Assembly (NCBI RefSeq): GCF_029892095.1
Contig: NZ_JARZAE010000004.1
Coordinates: forward strand, 7,440,001 to 7,504,000
Direction: 5' to 3'
DNA from: Kitasatospora sp. MAP12-44
GTDB taxonomy: Bacteria; Actinomycetota; Actinomycetes; Streptomycetales; Streptomycetaceae
Length of the DNA stretch: 64,000 nucleotides
The notes under the pieces were generated by a model. That model made no database searches, was not told the DNA's origin, and saw nothing but the letters and a program-made list of their open reading frames with translations. Below, piece by piece: positions 48,643 to 58,242 of the stretch. Made by a program: the position numbers and the translations under genes. How positions within the stretch are numbered: position 1 is the stretch's first letter; each line of letters opens with the position of its first letter.

Positions 48643-49742
48643 TCGGCGCCGCCACTGTCGAGTACCGCGCTGATCCGGCGCAGCCCCTCGCGCAGGACGG
48701 ACTCCTCGCGGGCGAAGGTGATCCTCACGCCGCCCTCGGCCCCGAAGACCTCGGCGGGCATCAGCAGCACGCGCTCGCGCCGCAGCACTTCCCGGCACAG
48801 GTCGAGCGCCGACCGGCCGCCGGTGAGCTCCAGCCAGGCGTACGGGGTGCCCTCCGGGGTGAGCAGCCGCACCTGGCCGGCGTGCCGAGCCGCCCAGTCG
48901 GCCAGCAACTCAAGCCCGGCGGTGGTCAGTTCGGTGTAGCGGTGCAAGTAGTGCGTGCGCCGCCGCAGTGCCTGGGCGGCCAACTGCTCCAGCAGCACGG
49001 AGTTGGCGATGCTGGTGAGGTGCTTGTACTCCATCGCCGCGTCGATCACCTCGGGCGGGCCGCTCATCCAGCCGAGCCGCAGGCCGGGCAGGCCGTAGAC
49101 CTTGGAGAGGCTGGAGACCGAGACGGCCCGCTGGTAGCGGCCGACCAGCGAGTGCGCGCGCAGGTCGGCGACGTACTCCTCGTCGAGCAGCAGGTAGCCG
49201 CCGTGCTCGCGCAGCGCGCTCACCAGCGCGTCGGCGTCTGCGTCGGCGATCCGCCGACCGGTCGGGTTGCAGGGGGAGTTGAGCACGACGGCCCTGGTGT
49301 CCGGGCCGATCCTGCGCAGCGCCTCGGCGACGTCCGGGCGGCCCGAGGGCAGCATCCCGACGATGTCCACCCGGCAGCCGATCTCGGTGGGGACGTTCCA
49401 GGCCTGCTGCCACCCGGGGGCGAACACCACCACGTGGTCGCCGGGGCGCAGCAGCGTGCGGTACAGCAGGTAGAGGGCCTCCTGCGCGCCGTGCGTGATG
49501 CCGACCCTGGGCTCCGCCGTGCCGTACAAGTCGGCGACCAGGGAGCGAAGTTCGGCGCCGCCCCGGTCGTGGCCGTAGTCGAGGACCAGCTCGGTGGGCA
49601 GGGTGAAGTCGCCCACCGAGCCGCAGTCGACATGGCTGTCGCCGAGGTCGATGTCGTAGCGTCCGGCGGCGTCCTCGAAGACCCAACGGCGCATCGGGTA
49701 CACGGCGCTGTCCAAGGTGCTGTCCAACTCGGTCTCCTTCAT
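48639..49742 (-). CDS. Class I/II PLP aminotransferase
   Basis: A 367-residue fold-type I aminotransferase. It shows ITHGAQEALYLLYRTLLRPGDHVVVFAPGWQQ, the PLP ring-binding NSPCNPTGRRI, the Asp/Tyr segment LLLDEEYVADLR and the Schiff-base lysine in VSSLSKVYGLPGLRLGWM. The style is close to Asp/LL-DAP or Tyr-type aminotransferases. Its ATG overlaps the DapF-like stop as ATGA. It probably interconverts a cluster-specific amino acid and keto acid. The order DapF-like then aminotransferase recalls the diaminopimelate branch of lysine synthesis, possibly recruited for the product. Confidence 0.9.
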   Translation of the reverse strand: MKETELDSTLDSAVYPMRRWVFEDAAGRYDIDLGDSHVDCGSVGDFTLPTELVLDYGHDRGGAELRSLVADLYGTAEPRVGITHGAQEALYLLYRTLLRPGDHVVVFAPGWQQAWNVPTEIGCRVDIVGMLPSGRPDVAEALRRIGPDTRAVVLNSPCNPTGRRIADADADALVSALREHGGYLLLDEEYVADLRAHSLVGRYQRAVSVSSLSKVYGLPGLRLGWMSGPPEVIDAAMEYKHLTSIANSVLLEQLAAQALRRRTHYLHRYTELTTAGLELLADWAARHAGQVRLLTPEGTPYAWLELTGGRSALDLCREVLRRERVLLMPAEVFGAEGGVRITFAREESVLREGLRRISAVLDSGGAE

Positions 49743-50641
49743 CCGGTCAGCCTCCGCCGCAGCGGCTCGGCCCAACTCCCGTGCAGGACAGGGCGGATCT
49801 CCCCGGTGAGGGCGACCCGGCCGTCCGGTGCGATCTCGACCCGGACCGTGCCGCCGGGCATCCGGACGGTGACCTCGGGGCCGGTGAGCCCCAGGGCGTG
49901 CGCGGCGACCGCCGCCGCGCAGCCGCTGCTGCCCGAGGCCAGGGTGTAGCCGGCGCCGCGCTCGAAGATCTCGATCCGGATGGTGGAGCGGTCCAGCACC
50001 TCCATCAGCTGGACGTTGATCCGCTGCGGGAAGAGCCGGTGGTCGCGCAGCGCCGGGCCCAGTCGCCGGGCCAGCTCCTCCGTGACCTGATCCTTCGTCA
50101 GCGGGATGACGCAGTGCGGGTTTCCGAGGTGCAGGCAGGTCGCGGTCCAGCTGCTGCCGAGCGCCTCCAGCGGCTCGCGCAGCAGCTCCCGGCGGGGGCC
50201 GCCGGCGCCCACGGCGGCGCTGTCCAGGTCGGCCCGACCGAGGTCGACCCGGACGGTGCCGGCCGCCGCGTCGACGATCCGCACCGTGGAGGGTCCGCCC
50301 GCGGAGTGCAGCACGAACTCCTCGTCCTGGGTGCGGCCTTGGTCGCGCAGGTACTGCGCGAAGATCCGCAGCCCATTGCCGCTCTTCTCGCACGGAGTGC
50401 CGTCGGAGTTGTAGATCTCCAGCCGAAAGCCGGAGTCGGAGCCGTCCTCCGCGGGCAGCGGGCCGAACAGCACGCCGTCGGCGCCGAGGCCGAAGTGCCG
50501 GTCGCAGACCAGTCGGACGCGCTCAGGGGTGGGCTCGAAGGCGGTGCGCTCGGGGTCGATCACGACGTAGTCGTTGCCGAGTGCCTGATATTTGGCGAAA
50601 TCAAAGGCGAAGTCGACTGCTGGTGTGGCGAGTTGGGGCAC
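49739..50641 (-). CDS. Diaminopimelate-epimerase-like protein with both catalytic Cys replaced by Ser
   Basis: A 300-residue DapF-fold protein: FAKYQALGNDYVVIDP, YNSDGTPCEKSGNGLRIFAQYL, LGNPHCVIPL and FERGAGYTLASGSSGCAAAV. In standard DapF the two active-site cysteines lie in QCGNG and ACGSGAC; here the aligned positions are Ser87 (KSGNG) and Ser236 (ASGSSG). Cys84 and Cys241 are nearby but not in the catalytic positions. The fold and ligand-binding loops are otherwise kept, so it is not a decayed gene. It may epimerise another amino acid with a changed base pair, or catalyse a related proton-transfer or elimination. Starts 10 bp after the diiron-oxidase gene. Confidence 0.88.
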   Translation of the reverse strand: MPQLATPAVDFAFDFAKYQALGNDYVVIDPERTAFEPTPERVRLVCDRHFGLGADGVLFGPLPAEDGSDSGFRLEIYNSDGTPCEKSGNGLRIFAQYLRDQGRTQDEEFVLHSAGGPSTVRIVDAAAGTVRVDLGRADLDSAAVGAGGPRRELLREPLEALGSSWTATCLHLGNPHCVIPLTKDQVTEELARRLGPALRDHRLFPQRINVQLMEVLDRSTIRIEIFERGAGYTLASGSSGCAAAVAAHALGLTGPEVTVRMPGGTVRVEIAPDGRVALTGEIRPVLHGSWAEPLRRRLTG

Positions 50642-50651
50642 GGTGGCTCCT

Positions 50652-51737
50652 TCAGGCGGTGGCGGGTTCCGCCGTCGGGCGGCTGGCCTGCATACGCGTC
50701 AGGAGCGCGTCCAGGTAGTCCTTGGAGGTGTTCAGCCGGATCATCGCGCCCAGCGCGATGTCGCGGCCGATCCGCGGGTCGCTCTCCACCAGCGGGCCCA
50801 CCACGTTCTTGAACCAGCCCGCGGCGTGGCCCGCGTCCACGCCGATGTGCAGGTCGTGGTAGACGATCCCGACCTCGTCGAGGTCGTGGCGCCGCCAGGC
50901 GTCGACCACGCAGCGGAACCGGCGCGGCGCCAGGTACTCCGTCACCCCGAAGTAGCCGACCGCCTTGTAGTAGTGACGGCGCGACAGGGCGAGGCAGGCG
51001 GACAGGTTGCCGGAGACGCCGGCCTCCAGCAGGAAGCTCTCGCGGATGAACTCGGCGTCGGCACCGATCGCGCTCAGGGCCTGCGAGAAGAGCACGGTGT
51101 GCACCTGCGTCAGGTCGCCGTTGCCCATCTCGTCCCAGTAGTTGGCGGCGATCTCCATCTTCTCCCGGCCGCTGCGGCCGGTCTGCATGGCGGCGAGGAT
51201 GTCGTCGAAGCGCGGGTCGAGGTTGGTCTCCTGGGCGAGCAGCAGCCGCAGATCCTCTTGGCTGCCGTGCTCGGCGAGGTGCTCGTGGTAGAGCGGATGC
51301 CGGCCCGCCGGGTGGTCGCTCACCGCGGCCTTGAGCCAGCGCACGTACTCCGGCCCGGTCACCGGGTAGCCGGAGATGCTCTCCTCCGCTATGCGCCCCC
51401 GCTCGTAGGCGAGCATGGCGTTCTCCAGGACGGCCGCCATGTCCCGCAGGATGGGCTGGAGTTCGTGGTCGACCTCGGTGATGGCGACACCGGAGAAGTC
51501 CCGGTCGTAGACCAACTCCAGACATCGGTGCAGCTCGGCGAGCGCCGCGGGATTGTTTCCGTCCTGGTAGGCCTGCTTGGCCAACTCGCGGAACACGGCT
51601 GCCAGTTCGCCGCGGAAGTGGTAGTCCTCGGTGGCCGTGGCGAGGGCCTCGGCCGAGCAGCCGGCCAGCTGCCGGAGCACCGCCGACGGGCCGTCGGTGA
51701 GCAGGGCGTGCCAGTTGTCGTGCAGAATCTCGGACAT
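50652..51737 (-). CDS. Heme-oxygenase-like diiron oxidase (HDO)
   Basis: A 361-residue helical protein of the iron-containing redox enzyme (heme-oxygenase-like) family. The probable iron-binding helices are PLYHEHLAEHGSQEDLRLLLAQE (Glu170), KMEIAANYWDEMGNGDLTQVHTVLF (Glu195, Asp202, His213) and DEVGIVYHDLHIGVDAGHAAGW (His297, Asp301, His304). HDOs use O2 to oxidise amino groups or C-C/C-H bonds of amino acids: SznF, BesC, and HrmI/BelK, which make nitro-amino acids from lysine. The ATG follows GGGGAAG. It is paired with a 2OG oxygenase 25 bp upstream, as HrmI and BelK are with partner Fe/2OG enzymes. Confidence 0.88.
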   Translation of the reverse strand: MSEILHDNWHALLTDGPSAVLRQLAGCSAEALATATEDYHFRGELAAVFRELAKQAYQDGNNPAALAELHRCLELVYDRDFSGVAITEVDHELQPILRDMAAVLENAMLAYERGRIAEESISGYPVTGPEYVRWLKAAVSDHPAGRHPLYHEHLAEHGSQEDLRLLLAQETNLDPRFDDILAAMQTGRSGREKMEIAANYWDEMGNGDLTQVHTVLFSQALSAIGADAEFIRESFLLEAGVSGNLSACLALSRRHYYKAVGYFGVTEYLAPRRFRCVVDAWRRHDLDEVGIVYHDLHIGVDAGHAAGWFKNVVGPLVESDPRIGRDIALGAMIRLNTSKDYLDALLTRMQASRPTAEPATA

Positions 51738-51762
51738 GCGGTGGTGCTTCCCCGTTCCTCGG

Positions 51763-52455
51763 TTACTTCGCGTCGTCGGCGAGGGCGGCCGCGTCGTGCT
51801 CGTCGCCGTACCACTTCTCGCTCCAGCGCGAGAAGGCGACGATGAAGATGTCCCGGTGACCGGGGTTCCCGTCTGCCGACAGCACGTCGGTGACGTCGTG
51901 GGCGAGTGCTCGGTCGTCCAGCAGCACGGCGGTGCCGGGCTCCAACGTGCCGTTCCAGAAAGGCTGTTCGGCACCGGGGTGCCAGAGCCGGGTCTCCCCG
52001 CCGCCGACGTTCTCGCGCCGCAGCACGCCGATCATCACGAACTCGTGGCCGTCGTGGTGGACGCCCTCCGGGGTCAGCGGCCCGGGCCGGCCGGCCTGCG
52101 CCCTGGTGCGGTTCTGGTGCAGGTTGATCTGCCAGTCCTCGCTCCGGTCGAGCTCCAACTCGGCCAGTCCGACCGCGATCAGCGGGGTGAAGTCCGCCTC
52201 GACGGGCTCGTAGCTGCGGCGCATGCCACCGCCGACCGGGTTGAACGCCTTGAACGCGGTGTAGTCCCGGTGCGGCAGCCGGTCGAAGTTCCAGCCGCCG
52301 CCGTCGGTTGCCGAGAGGCGGTACTGGGCGAACTTCTTGAACCGGGTGCCGTGGCCCATGAACTCGTCGACCGGCAGTTCGTCGTAACTGGCCAGCAGCT
52401 CGGCCGAGGCCTCGGGCAGGTCGATCAGAGTGAATCCAGTGGTGTCGAGTGACAC
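51763..52455 (-). CDS. 2OG-Fe(II) dioxygenase, PF10014-like (isoleucine-dioxygenase class)
   Basis: A 230-residue Fe/2OG oxygenase. The facial triad is H133-x-D135 in PEGVHHDGHEFVMIGVL and His186 in DRALAHDVTDV; Arg201 in GHRDIFIVAFSRW binds 2-oxoglutarate. The preceding FKKFAQYRLS, QINLHQNRT and GGGETRLW stretches are typical of the family that includes isoleucine 4-hydroxylase IDO. It likely hydroxylates or oxidatively cyclises an amino acid or the oxidised product of the adjacent HDO. It is the first gene of the second cluster operon. The GTG has GAAAGGAAA upstream; tandem 28-bp repeats lie further upstream. Confidence 0.9.
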   Translation of the reverse strand: MSLDTTGFTLIDLPEASAELLASYDELPVDEFMGHGTRFKKFAQYRLSATDGGGWNFDRLPHRDYTAFKAFNPVGGGMRRSYEPVEADFTPLIAVGLAELELDRSEDWQINLHQNRTRAQAGRPGPLTPEGVHHDGHEFVMIGVLRRENVGGGETRLWHPGAEQPFWNGTLEPGTAVLLDDRALAHDVTDVLSADGNPGHRDIFIVAFSRWSEKWYGDEHDAAALADDAK

Positions 52456-52600
52456 GTGGGGTTTCCTTTCGAAGACGGGGGCACGCGGCGACCGGGCAGT
52501 GGACGACCGGGCGGTGGAAGATCGAGGAGCGTGGGGAACGCCGACGCATGGGCACGGGCCTCGGAGCGCTGGCTCGACGGCGGGCTCCGGTGCGGCAGAG

Positions 52601-52670
52601 GTCAGGCGTAAGTGGTCAGGCTTAAGGGAAAAGGCGGCGCGGGTCAGGCGTCAGGGAAAAGGCGGCGTGG
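52601..52670. repeat. Tandem 28-bp repeats upstream of the second cluster operon
   Basis: Units 52615-52642 and 52643-52670 are adjacent 28-bp copies with 24 identical bases; a half copy (gtcaggcgtaagtg) precedes at 52601-52614. Read on the operon strand, three GCCTGAC elements are spaced by 28 and 14 bp. They lie about 145-215 bp before the 2OG-oxygenase start, a suitable place for an activator such as a SARP. Confidence 0.7.
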
Positions 52671-52716
52671 GTAGGTCATCACCGCGCCAAGCCTGGAGTA
52701 CAGCAGGAAATCCTCA

Positions 52717-52756
52717 GCCGGGTGTGCGAGTCGGATCAGCGACTCGCACACCCGGC
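52717..52756. terminator. Hairpin terminator after the adenosylhomocysteinase gene
   Basis: A perfect 17-bp stem (52717-52733 and 52740-52756) with a 6-nt loop, 20 bp beyond the stop codon of the SAHase gene. It makes the second cluster operon transcriptionally separate. Confidence 0.88.
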
Positions 52757-52776
52757 TACCGGTTGCGGATCGCGGA

Positions 52777-54246
<1,470 letters not shown>

Positions 54247-54455
54247 GGGATCCCCTTTTATGGTCAAGCACGTGGGTGGCCGCGGTAGGGCATCGACGCT
54301 GTCCCGCAGCCGTGTACGGCAACGGCGGTTACATGTGGTCGCCGTATGTGAAGGTAGTCAACACCGAGCAGGTTACCGTACTAGAGCGGCTGATCAAGCG
54401 GCCCCTGCCTGGGCCCTCCGGGCAAGAAGCATGCCGGATGTGACGGAGGTTTACA
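54247..54455. other. Promoter region of ahcY
   Basis: This spacer holds the SAHase promoter on the minus strand; ttgact at about 54,356-54,361 (minus strand) is a candidate -35 box. I searched by eye for a SAH or SAM riboswitch and found none of their conserved cores. Confidence 0.5.
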
Positions 54456-54483
54456 CCGGTTTGTTCACCGGCGAACGAACCGG
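54456..54483. terminator. Hairpin terminator at the end of the first cluster operon
   Basis: CCGGTT-t-GTTC / GAAC-g-AACCGG forms a 10-bp stem with one mismatched pair and a 6-nt loop, starting one base after the stop codon of the aspartate-semialdehyde dehydrogenase gene. Confidence 0.75.
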
Positions 54484-54484
54484 T

Positions 54485-55570
54485 TTAGCGCGCGGCGGCG
54501 ATCACTTCCGCGATCTGCACCGTGTTCAGTGCGGCGCCCTTGCGCAGATTGTCATTGCTGATGAAGAGCACCAGGCCGCGCCCGTCGTCGACACTCTGGT
54601 CCTGCCGGATCCGACCGACGTAGCTCGGGTCCCGGCCGGCCGCCTGCAGCGGCGTGGGGATCTCGCTGAGCTCCACCCCGGGCGCCCCGCGCAGGAGTTC
54701 GGTGGCCTGCTCGACCGAGATCGGCTCGGCGAACTCGGCGTGCACCGAGAGCGAATGGCCGGTGAAGACCGGCACCCGCACGCAGGTGCAGGACACCTTC
54801 AGGTCGGGAATGTCGAGGATCTTGCGGCTCTCGTTGCGGAGCTTCTGCTCCTCGTCCGTCTCCAACGAGCCGTCCTCGACCAGCGAGCCCGCGAACGGCA
54901 CGACGTTGAACGCGATCGTGCGGGGGAACTTCACCGGCTCGGAGAAGTCCACCGCCGTCCCGTCCATGGCGAGTTCGGCGCCCCGACCGGCCGCCTGGCC
55001 GCTCTGCCCGTCGAGCTCCGCGAGGCCGGCCACGCCGCCGCCGGACACGGCCTGGTAGCTGCTCACCCGCAGCCGCACCAGCCCGGCCGCCTCGTGCAGC
55101 GGCTTCAGGACGGGCATCGCCGCCATGGTGGTGCAGTTGGGGTTGGCGATGATCCCCCGGGCGGCCTGGGCGACGGCCTGCGGGTTCACCTCGCTGACCA
55201 CCAGCGGCACGTCCTCGTCCAGCCGGAAGGTCGAGGAGTTGTCGATCACCGTGGCGCCCGCGGCGGTGAACCGCGGTGCGAGCGCCCTGGAAGTGGCGCC
55301 ACCGGCCGAGAAGATGACGATGTCAAGACCGCTCGGATCGGCGGTCGAGGCGTCCTCGACGACCACCTCCGTGCCCTTCCAGGGGAGCACGCTGCCGGCC
55401 GAACGGGCCGAGGCGAAGTACCGGATCCCGGCCACCGGGAACTTCCGCTCCTCCAGCAGGGTGCGGATGACGGTGCCGACCAACCCGGTGGCGCCGACGA
55501 CGCCGATCCGCAGACCGTCGGGTTCGGTCGTCTGACTGGCAACGGACACCAGGAACTCCATCTCGCTCAT
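54485..55570 (-). CDS. asd: Aspartate-semialdehyde dehydrogenase homologue of the cluster
   Basis: A 361-residue ASADH: NADP-binding IGVVGATGLVGTVIRTLLEE, the catalytic Cys in IIANPNCTTMAAM, SSYQAVSGGGVAGLAEL and the substrate-binding His in VRVPVFTGHSLSVHAEF. It reduces beta-aspartyl phosphate to the semialdehyde. As a duplicate next to a cluster aspartate kinase, glutamate mutase and a diaminobutyrate-type aminotransferase, it may also accept 3-methylaspartyl phosphate. It starts 54 bp after the mutase gene; the gap lacks a clear ribosome site and carries a direct repeat (55573-55609). It is the last gene of the first operon. Confidence 0.94.
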   Translation of the reverse strand: MSEMEFLVSVASQTTEPDGLRIGVVGATGLVGTVIRTLLEERKFPVAGIRYFASARSAGSVLPWKGTEVVVEDASTADPSGLDIVIFSAGGATSRALAPRFTAAGATVIDNSSTFRLDEDVPLVVSEVNPQAVAQAARGIIANPNCTTMAAMPVLKPLHEAAGLVRLRVSSYQAVSGGGVAGLAELDGQSGQAAGRGAELAMDGTAVDFSEPVKFPRTIAFNVVPFAGSLVEDGSLETDEEQKLRNESRKILDIPDLKVSCTCVRVPVFTGHSLSVHAEFAEPISVEQATELLRGAPGVELSEIPTPLQAAGRDPSYVGRIRQDQSVDDGRGLVLFISNDNLRKGAALNTVQIAEVIAAAR

Positions 55571-55572
55571 AG

Positions 55573-55609
55573 GACTGTGACGTGTGACTGTTGACTGTGA
55601 TGTGTGACT
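55573..55609. repeat. 17-bp direct repeat between mutE and asd
   Basis: gactgtgacgtgtgact (55573-55589) and gactgtgatgtgtgact (55593-55609) differ by one base and sit 20 bp apart. They occupy the place where a ribosome-binding site for the asd gene should be. Confidence 0.75.
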
Positions 55610-55624
55610 CGACGGGCATGAGGA

Positions 55625-57001
55625 TCAGGACGAACCGGCTGCCAGCCAGTGCCGCGGGCCGTGCGTCTGCTCCTCGGCCATGAAGTTGACGTCTCTGACG
55701 AGAGAGTCGAGCGTGCTGGCGGCGCTGGCCAACGACCGCAGGCACTCGTCGTTGCGACGCCGGGTACCTGCCCCGAACGGGAGGCTGCCGAACCCCGCGA
55801 AGCGGATGGCTCCCTCCGGGTCACGGCAGGGCACAACCTCGGACCGGACGAACCGGCTGGCCGCGAACGGCACGTCGAGCCGGCCCTCCTCGAAGGCCTC
55901 GCCGATCGCCCGCACCAGATCGGTGCGCTCCAGCACCGGATCGATCAACTCCCGTACCTCGCGCTCGATCAGCTCCACCTCGGCCGCCACCCGCTCCTCG
56001 TCGATCCGGAAGCCGGCGGCCGCGTCGAAGCCGAGCCTGGTGAGCCGCATCCCCTCGCTGTTCTCCGCCTGGCTGGGGATACCCCGGGCCTCGGCCGGCG
56101 ACTTGGTCACCACCTTGGCGACCCCGCCGAGCGCGGCGGTCAGACCGCCGTACGTGATCAGCTCCGCGGCCTGCTCGCGTTCCTGCGGGAACACGCCCAT
56201 GAACTGGTGCAGCACCGTGTGGACCCGGACGCCCGACGGGCCGTCGGAGGTGTCGAAGTAACGGCTCGCCAGCCGGGGGATGGCCCGCAGCGCGGCCAGG
56301 TCCTGCCAGAGATGGCCACCCTGCGGGTAGGAGACCGAGACGCACCGCACGCCCTCGGCCACCGCCAGCACCGCCTCGAGGAGCGTGGTGGCGATGCAGA
56401 TCGACGGCGGCATCAGCACCGCGGTGAGCGTGCCGAAGAGCTCCCGGTCGATCGTCAGGCCGGCGGCCGTCACCTCCCCGGCCTTGCGGTCCACCTCCTG
56501 CCAGGTCCGCAGCGACTCGGTGATCGGCACCTCCTTGCAGTACGGCACGTTGTAGCCGATGCCGCCGCCCTCGTAGGAGGTGAAACCGGCCGCCACGGCG
56601 GTGTCGAAGAGCAGCCGCCCGTCCGGTGAGCCGTGCCGGACCTGGAGCGGGGCCGAGGTCGCCTCGTTCAGCTCCCGCCCCCGCTCCCAGCCGTGGGTGA
56701 CCAGCGGGTACCCGTTCAGCTTGCCCGGGTCGGCGTTCAACGCCCGCCGGACACTGGCGAACTGGAGCAGCCGGGTGTGCGAGTCGATGGTGGTGGTGAG
56801 GACGTCCGGAGCGGCCTGCCGCTCAAGGCCGATCAGCAGTTCCCGCATGGCGGCGTGGTCACCCACGCCGCAGCGGGGCTGCACAAGCGGCCGTCCGGTG
56901 CCCTGGGCCTGGCCGAGCAGCTGCGCGACGGTCGGCTTGCCGAGCGACCTGGTGTAGCCGATCGACTCGTCCAGGTCGGGCAGTACCTCCAGGTTCAGCA
57001 T
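55625..57001 (-). CDS. glmE: Methylaspartate (glutamate) mutase, epsilon subunit
   Basis: A 458-residue TIM-barrel subunit of the B12-dependent glutamate mutase, which rearranges L-glutamate to (2S,3S)-3-methylaspartate. It shows LGKPTVAQLLGQAQGTGRPLVQPRCGV, YPLVTHGWERGRELNEAT, LQVRHGSPDGRLLFDTAVAAGFTSYEGGGIGYNVPYCKE (substrate arginines) and SVSYPQGGHLWQDLAALRAI, all typical of GlmE. The small cobalamin subunit is encoded at the right edge of the window in the same operon. The ATG overlaps the aspartate kinase gene by 7 bp. Secondary-metabolite copies of this enzyme supply 3-methylaspartate to vicenistatin and friulimicin-type pathways. Confidence 0.95.
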   Translation of the reverse strand: MLNLEVLPDLDESIGYTRSLGKPTVAQLLGQAQGTGRPLVQPRCGVGDHAAMRELLIGLERQAAPDVLTTTIDSHTRLLQFASVRRALNADPGKLNGYPLVTHGWERGRELNEATSAPLQVRHGSPDGRLLFDTAVAAGFTSYEGGGIGYNVPYCKEVPITESLRTWQEVDRKAGEVTAAGLTIDRELFGTLTAVLMPPSICIATTLLEAVLAVAEGVRCVSVSYPQGGHLWQDLAALRAIPRLASRYFDTSDGPSGVRVHTVLHQFMGVFPQEREQAAELITYGGLTAALGGVAKVVTKSPAEARGIPSQAENSEGMRLTRLGFDAAAGFRIDEERVAAEVELIEREVRELIDPVLERTDLVRAIGEAFEEGRLDVPFAASRFVRSEVVPCRDPEGAIRFAGFGSLPFGAGTRRRNDECLRSLASAASTLDSLVRDVNFMAEEQTHGPRHWLAAGSS

Positions 57002-58242
57002 GCCTCAGCCGTCATCACTGGCGCTTCGAGCAGCAGCGAGCTGTGCGCGGAGCGCCGCTTGGAGCCCCGGAACCGCTCGCCCTCGGCGGCCCCGGCCCCG
57101 TGCACCTCGGTGTGCAGCTCCCGGACGGCCGCGTCCAGCTCGGCCGCCGCCAGCAGCCGGCGCTCGGTCCGGCCGTCCGGCCTGACCACCGACAGCAGCC
57201 CGAGCCCGGACAGCGGCTCGGTCTTGGCGCCGATCTGCTCCAGGGCCTCGGCCACCCCGCGCTGGGTGCCGGTGAAGGCCAGCACGGGGTGCCCCTCGAA
57301 GTCCACGGTCACCACGTCGAAGCCCCTGGCCTGCAGGGCGAGCAGCGTGGTGTCGAGGTCGGAGCGACCCGGGTCGGCCGACCCGAGCAGCCCCTCGTAG
57401 CGGTGCAGCTGCGCCTTGCGGTCGCCGACCACGGCGGTCTTGTCCGCCCCGCCGCCGACCACCGATCCGGTGGACGCGGTCACCGGCGCACCGGTGCCGC
57501 GGCCCTGCAGCGCCCGGCAGACGATGCGCACGCCGTGTTCGCGGCCCACCGCCACCGAGCCGCCGTGCAGCACCTTGGCGCCGCTGGCCGACATCTCGGC
57601 GCACTGCTCGTAGCTGAGCTGCGGCACCAGCAGGGCCGAGGGCACCACGTACGGATCGGCGGTGTACACGCCGGGGACGTCGGAGTAGATCTCGCACTGC
57701 TCCGCGCCCAGTGCCGCCGCCAGCGCGACGGCGGTCAGGTCCGAGCTGTTGCGGCCCAGCATGGTGATCCGCCCGTCCGCCCGGACGGCCTGCCCGCCGG
57801 CCACCACCACGACCTGATGCGTCGCCAGTGCGTCGAGCAGCGGCTGCGGGTCGATCGAGCGGATCTTGGCCCGGGTGGCGTTGTCGTCACTGGTGATGCC
57901 GAGCTGCGGTGCCCACAGGTCGAGGGCCGAGTAGCCCTCGGCGTGCAGGGCGGCCCGCAGGAACCCGGCGCCGACCATCTCGGCCGTCGCCAGCAGTTGG
58001 TCCTGGACCTCGGGGTCGAGTTCCGGGTCGATCGCCAGGGCGGCCTCCAGGAGGCGCCCGGTGGTCCCGGACATGCCGCTGACCACCGCGACCACCCGGT
58101 GCGACTCGGTCAGCCGGCCGAGGTAGCCGGCCACCTCCCGGTAGTCGCTCAGCTCGATGAACGAGGAGCCGCCGAACTTCACAACCAGCAGCGGACGCGT
58201 CGTCACAGCGGGGCGGCGACCAGGCGTCGTCGTGGTGTTCAC
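56995..58242 (-). CDS. Aspartate kinase homologue of the cluster
   Basis: A 415-residue amino-acid kinase: start strand PLLVVKFGGSSFIELSDYREVAGYL, VVAVVSGMSGTTGRLLE, the nucleotide loop ITMLGRNSSDLTAVALAAALGA and EIYSDVPGVYTADPYVVPSA, the hallmark of aspartokinases. The C-terminal part has a weak ACT-like region (LLSVVRPDGRTERR) that is shorter and more divergent than in LysC, which may mean loss of feedback control. The GTG start overlaps the desaturase stop as GTGA. It would phosphorylate aspartate or 3-methylaspartate for the ASADH. Confidence 0.92.
   Translation of the reverse strand: MNTTTTPGRRPAVTTRPLLVVKFGGSSFIELSDYREVAGYLGRLTESHRVVAVVSGMSGTTGRLLEAALAIDPELDPEVQDQLLATAEMVGAGFLRAALHAEGYSALDLWAPQLGITSDDNATRAKIRSIDPQPLLDALATHQVVVVAGGQAVRADGRITMLGRNSSDLTAVALAAALGAEQCEIYSDVPGVYTADPYVVPSALLVPQLSYEQCAEMSASGAKVLHGGSVAVGREHGVRIVCRALQGRGTGAPVTASTGSVVGGGADKTAVVGDRKAQLHRYEGLLGSADPGRSDLDTTLLALQARGFDVVTVDFEGHPVLAFTGTQRGVAEALEQIGAKTEPLSGLGLLSVVRPDGRTERRLLAAAELDAAVRELHTEVHGAGAAEGERFRGSKRRSAHSSLLLEAPVMTAEAC

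Noticed and set aside
54247..54484. Possible SAH or SAM riboswitch before ahcY
   Set aside because: None of the conserved core elements could be found; only a candidate -35 box and the preceding operon's terminator are visible.
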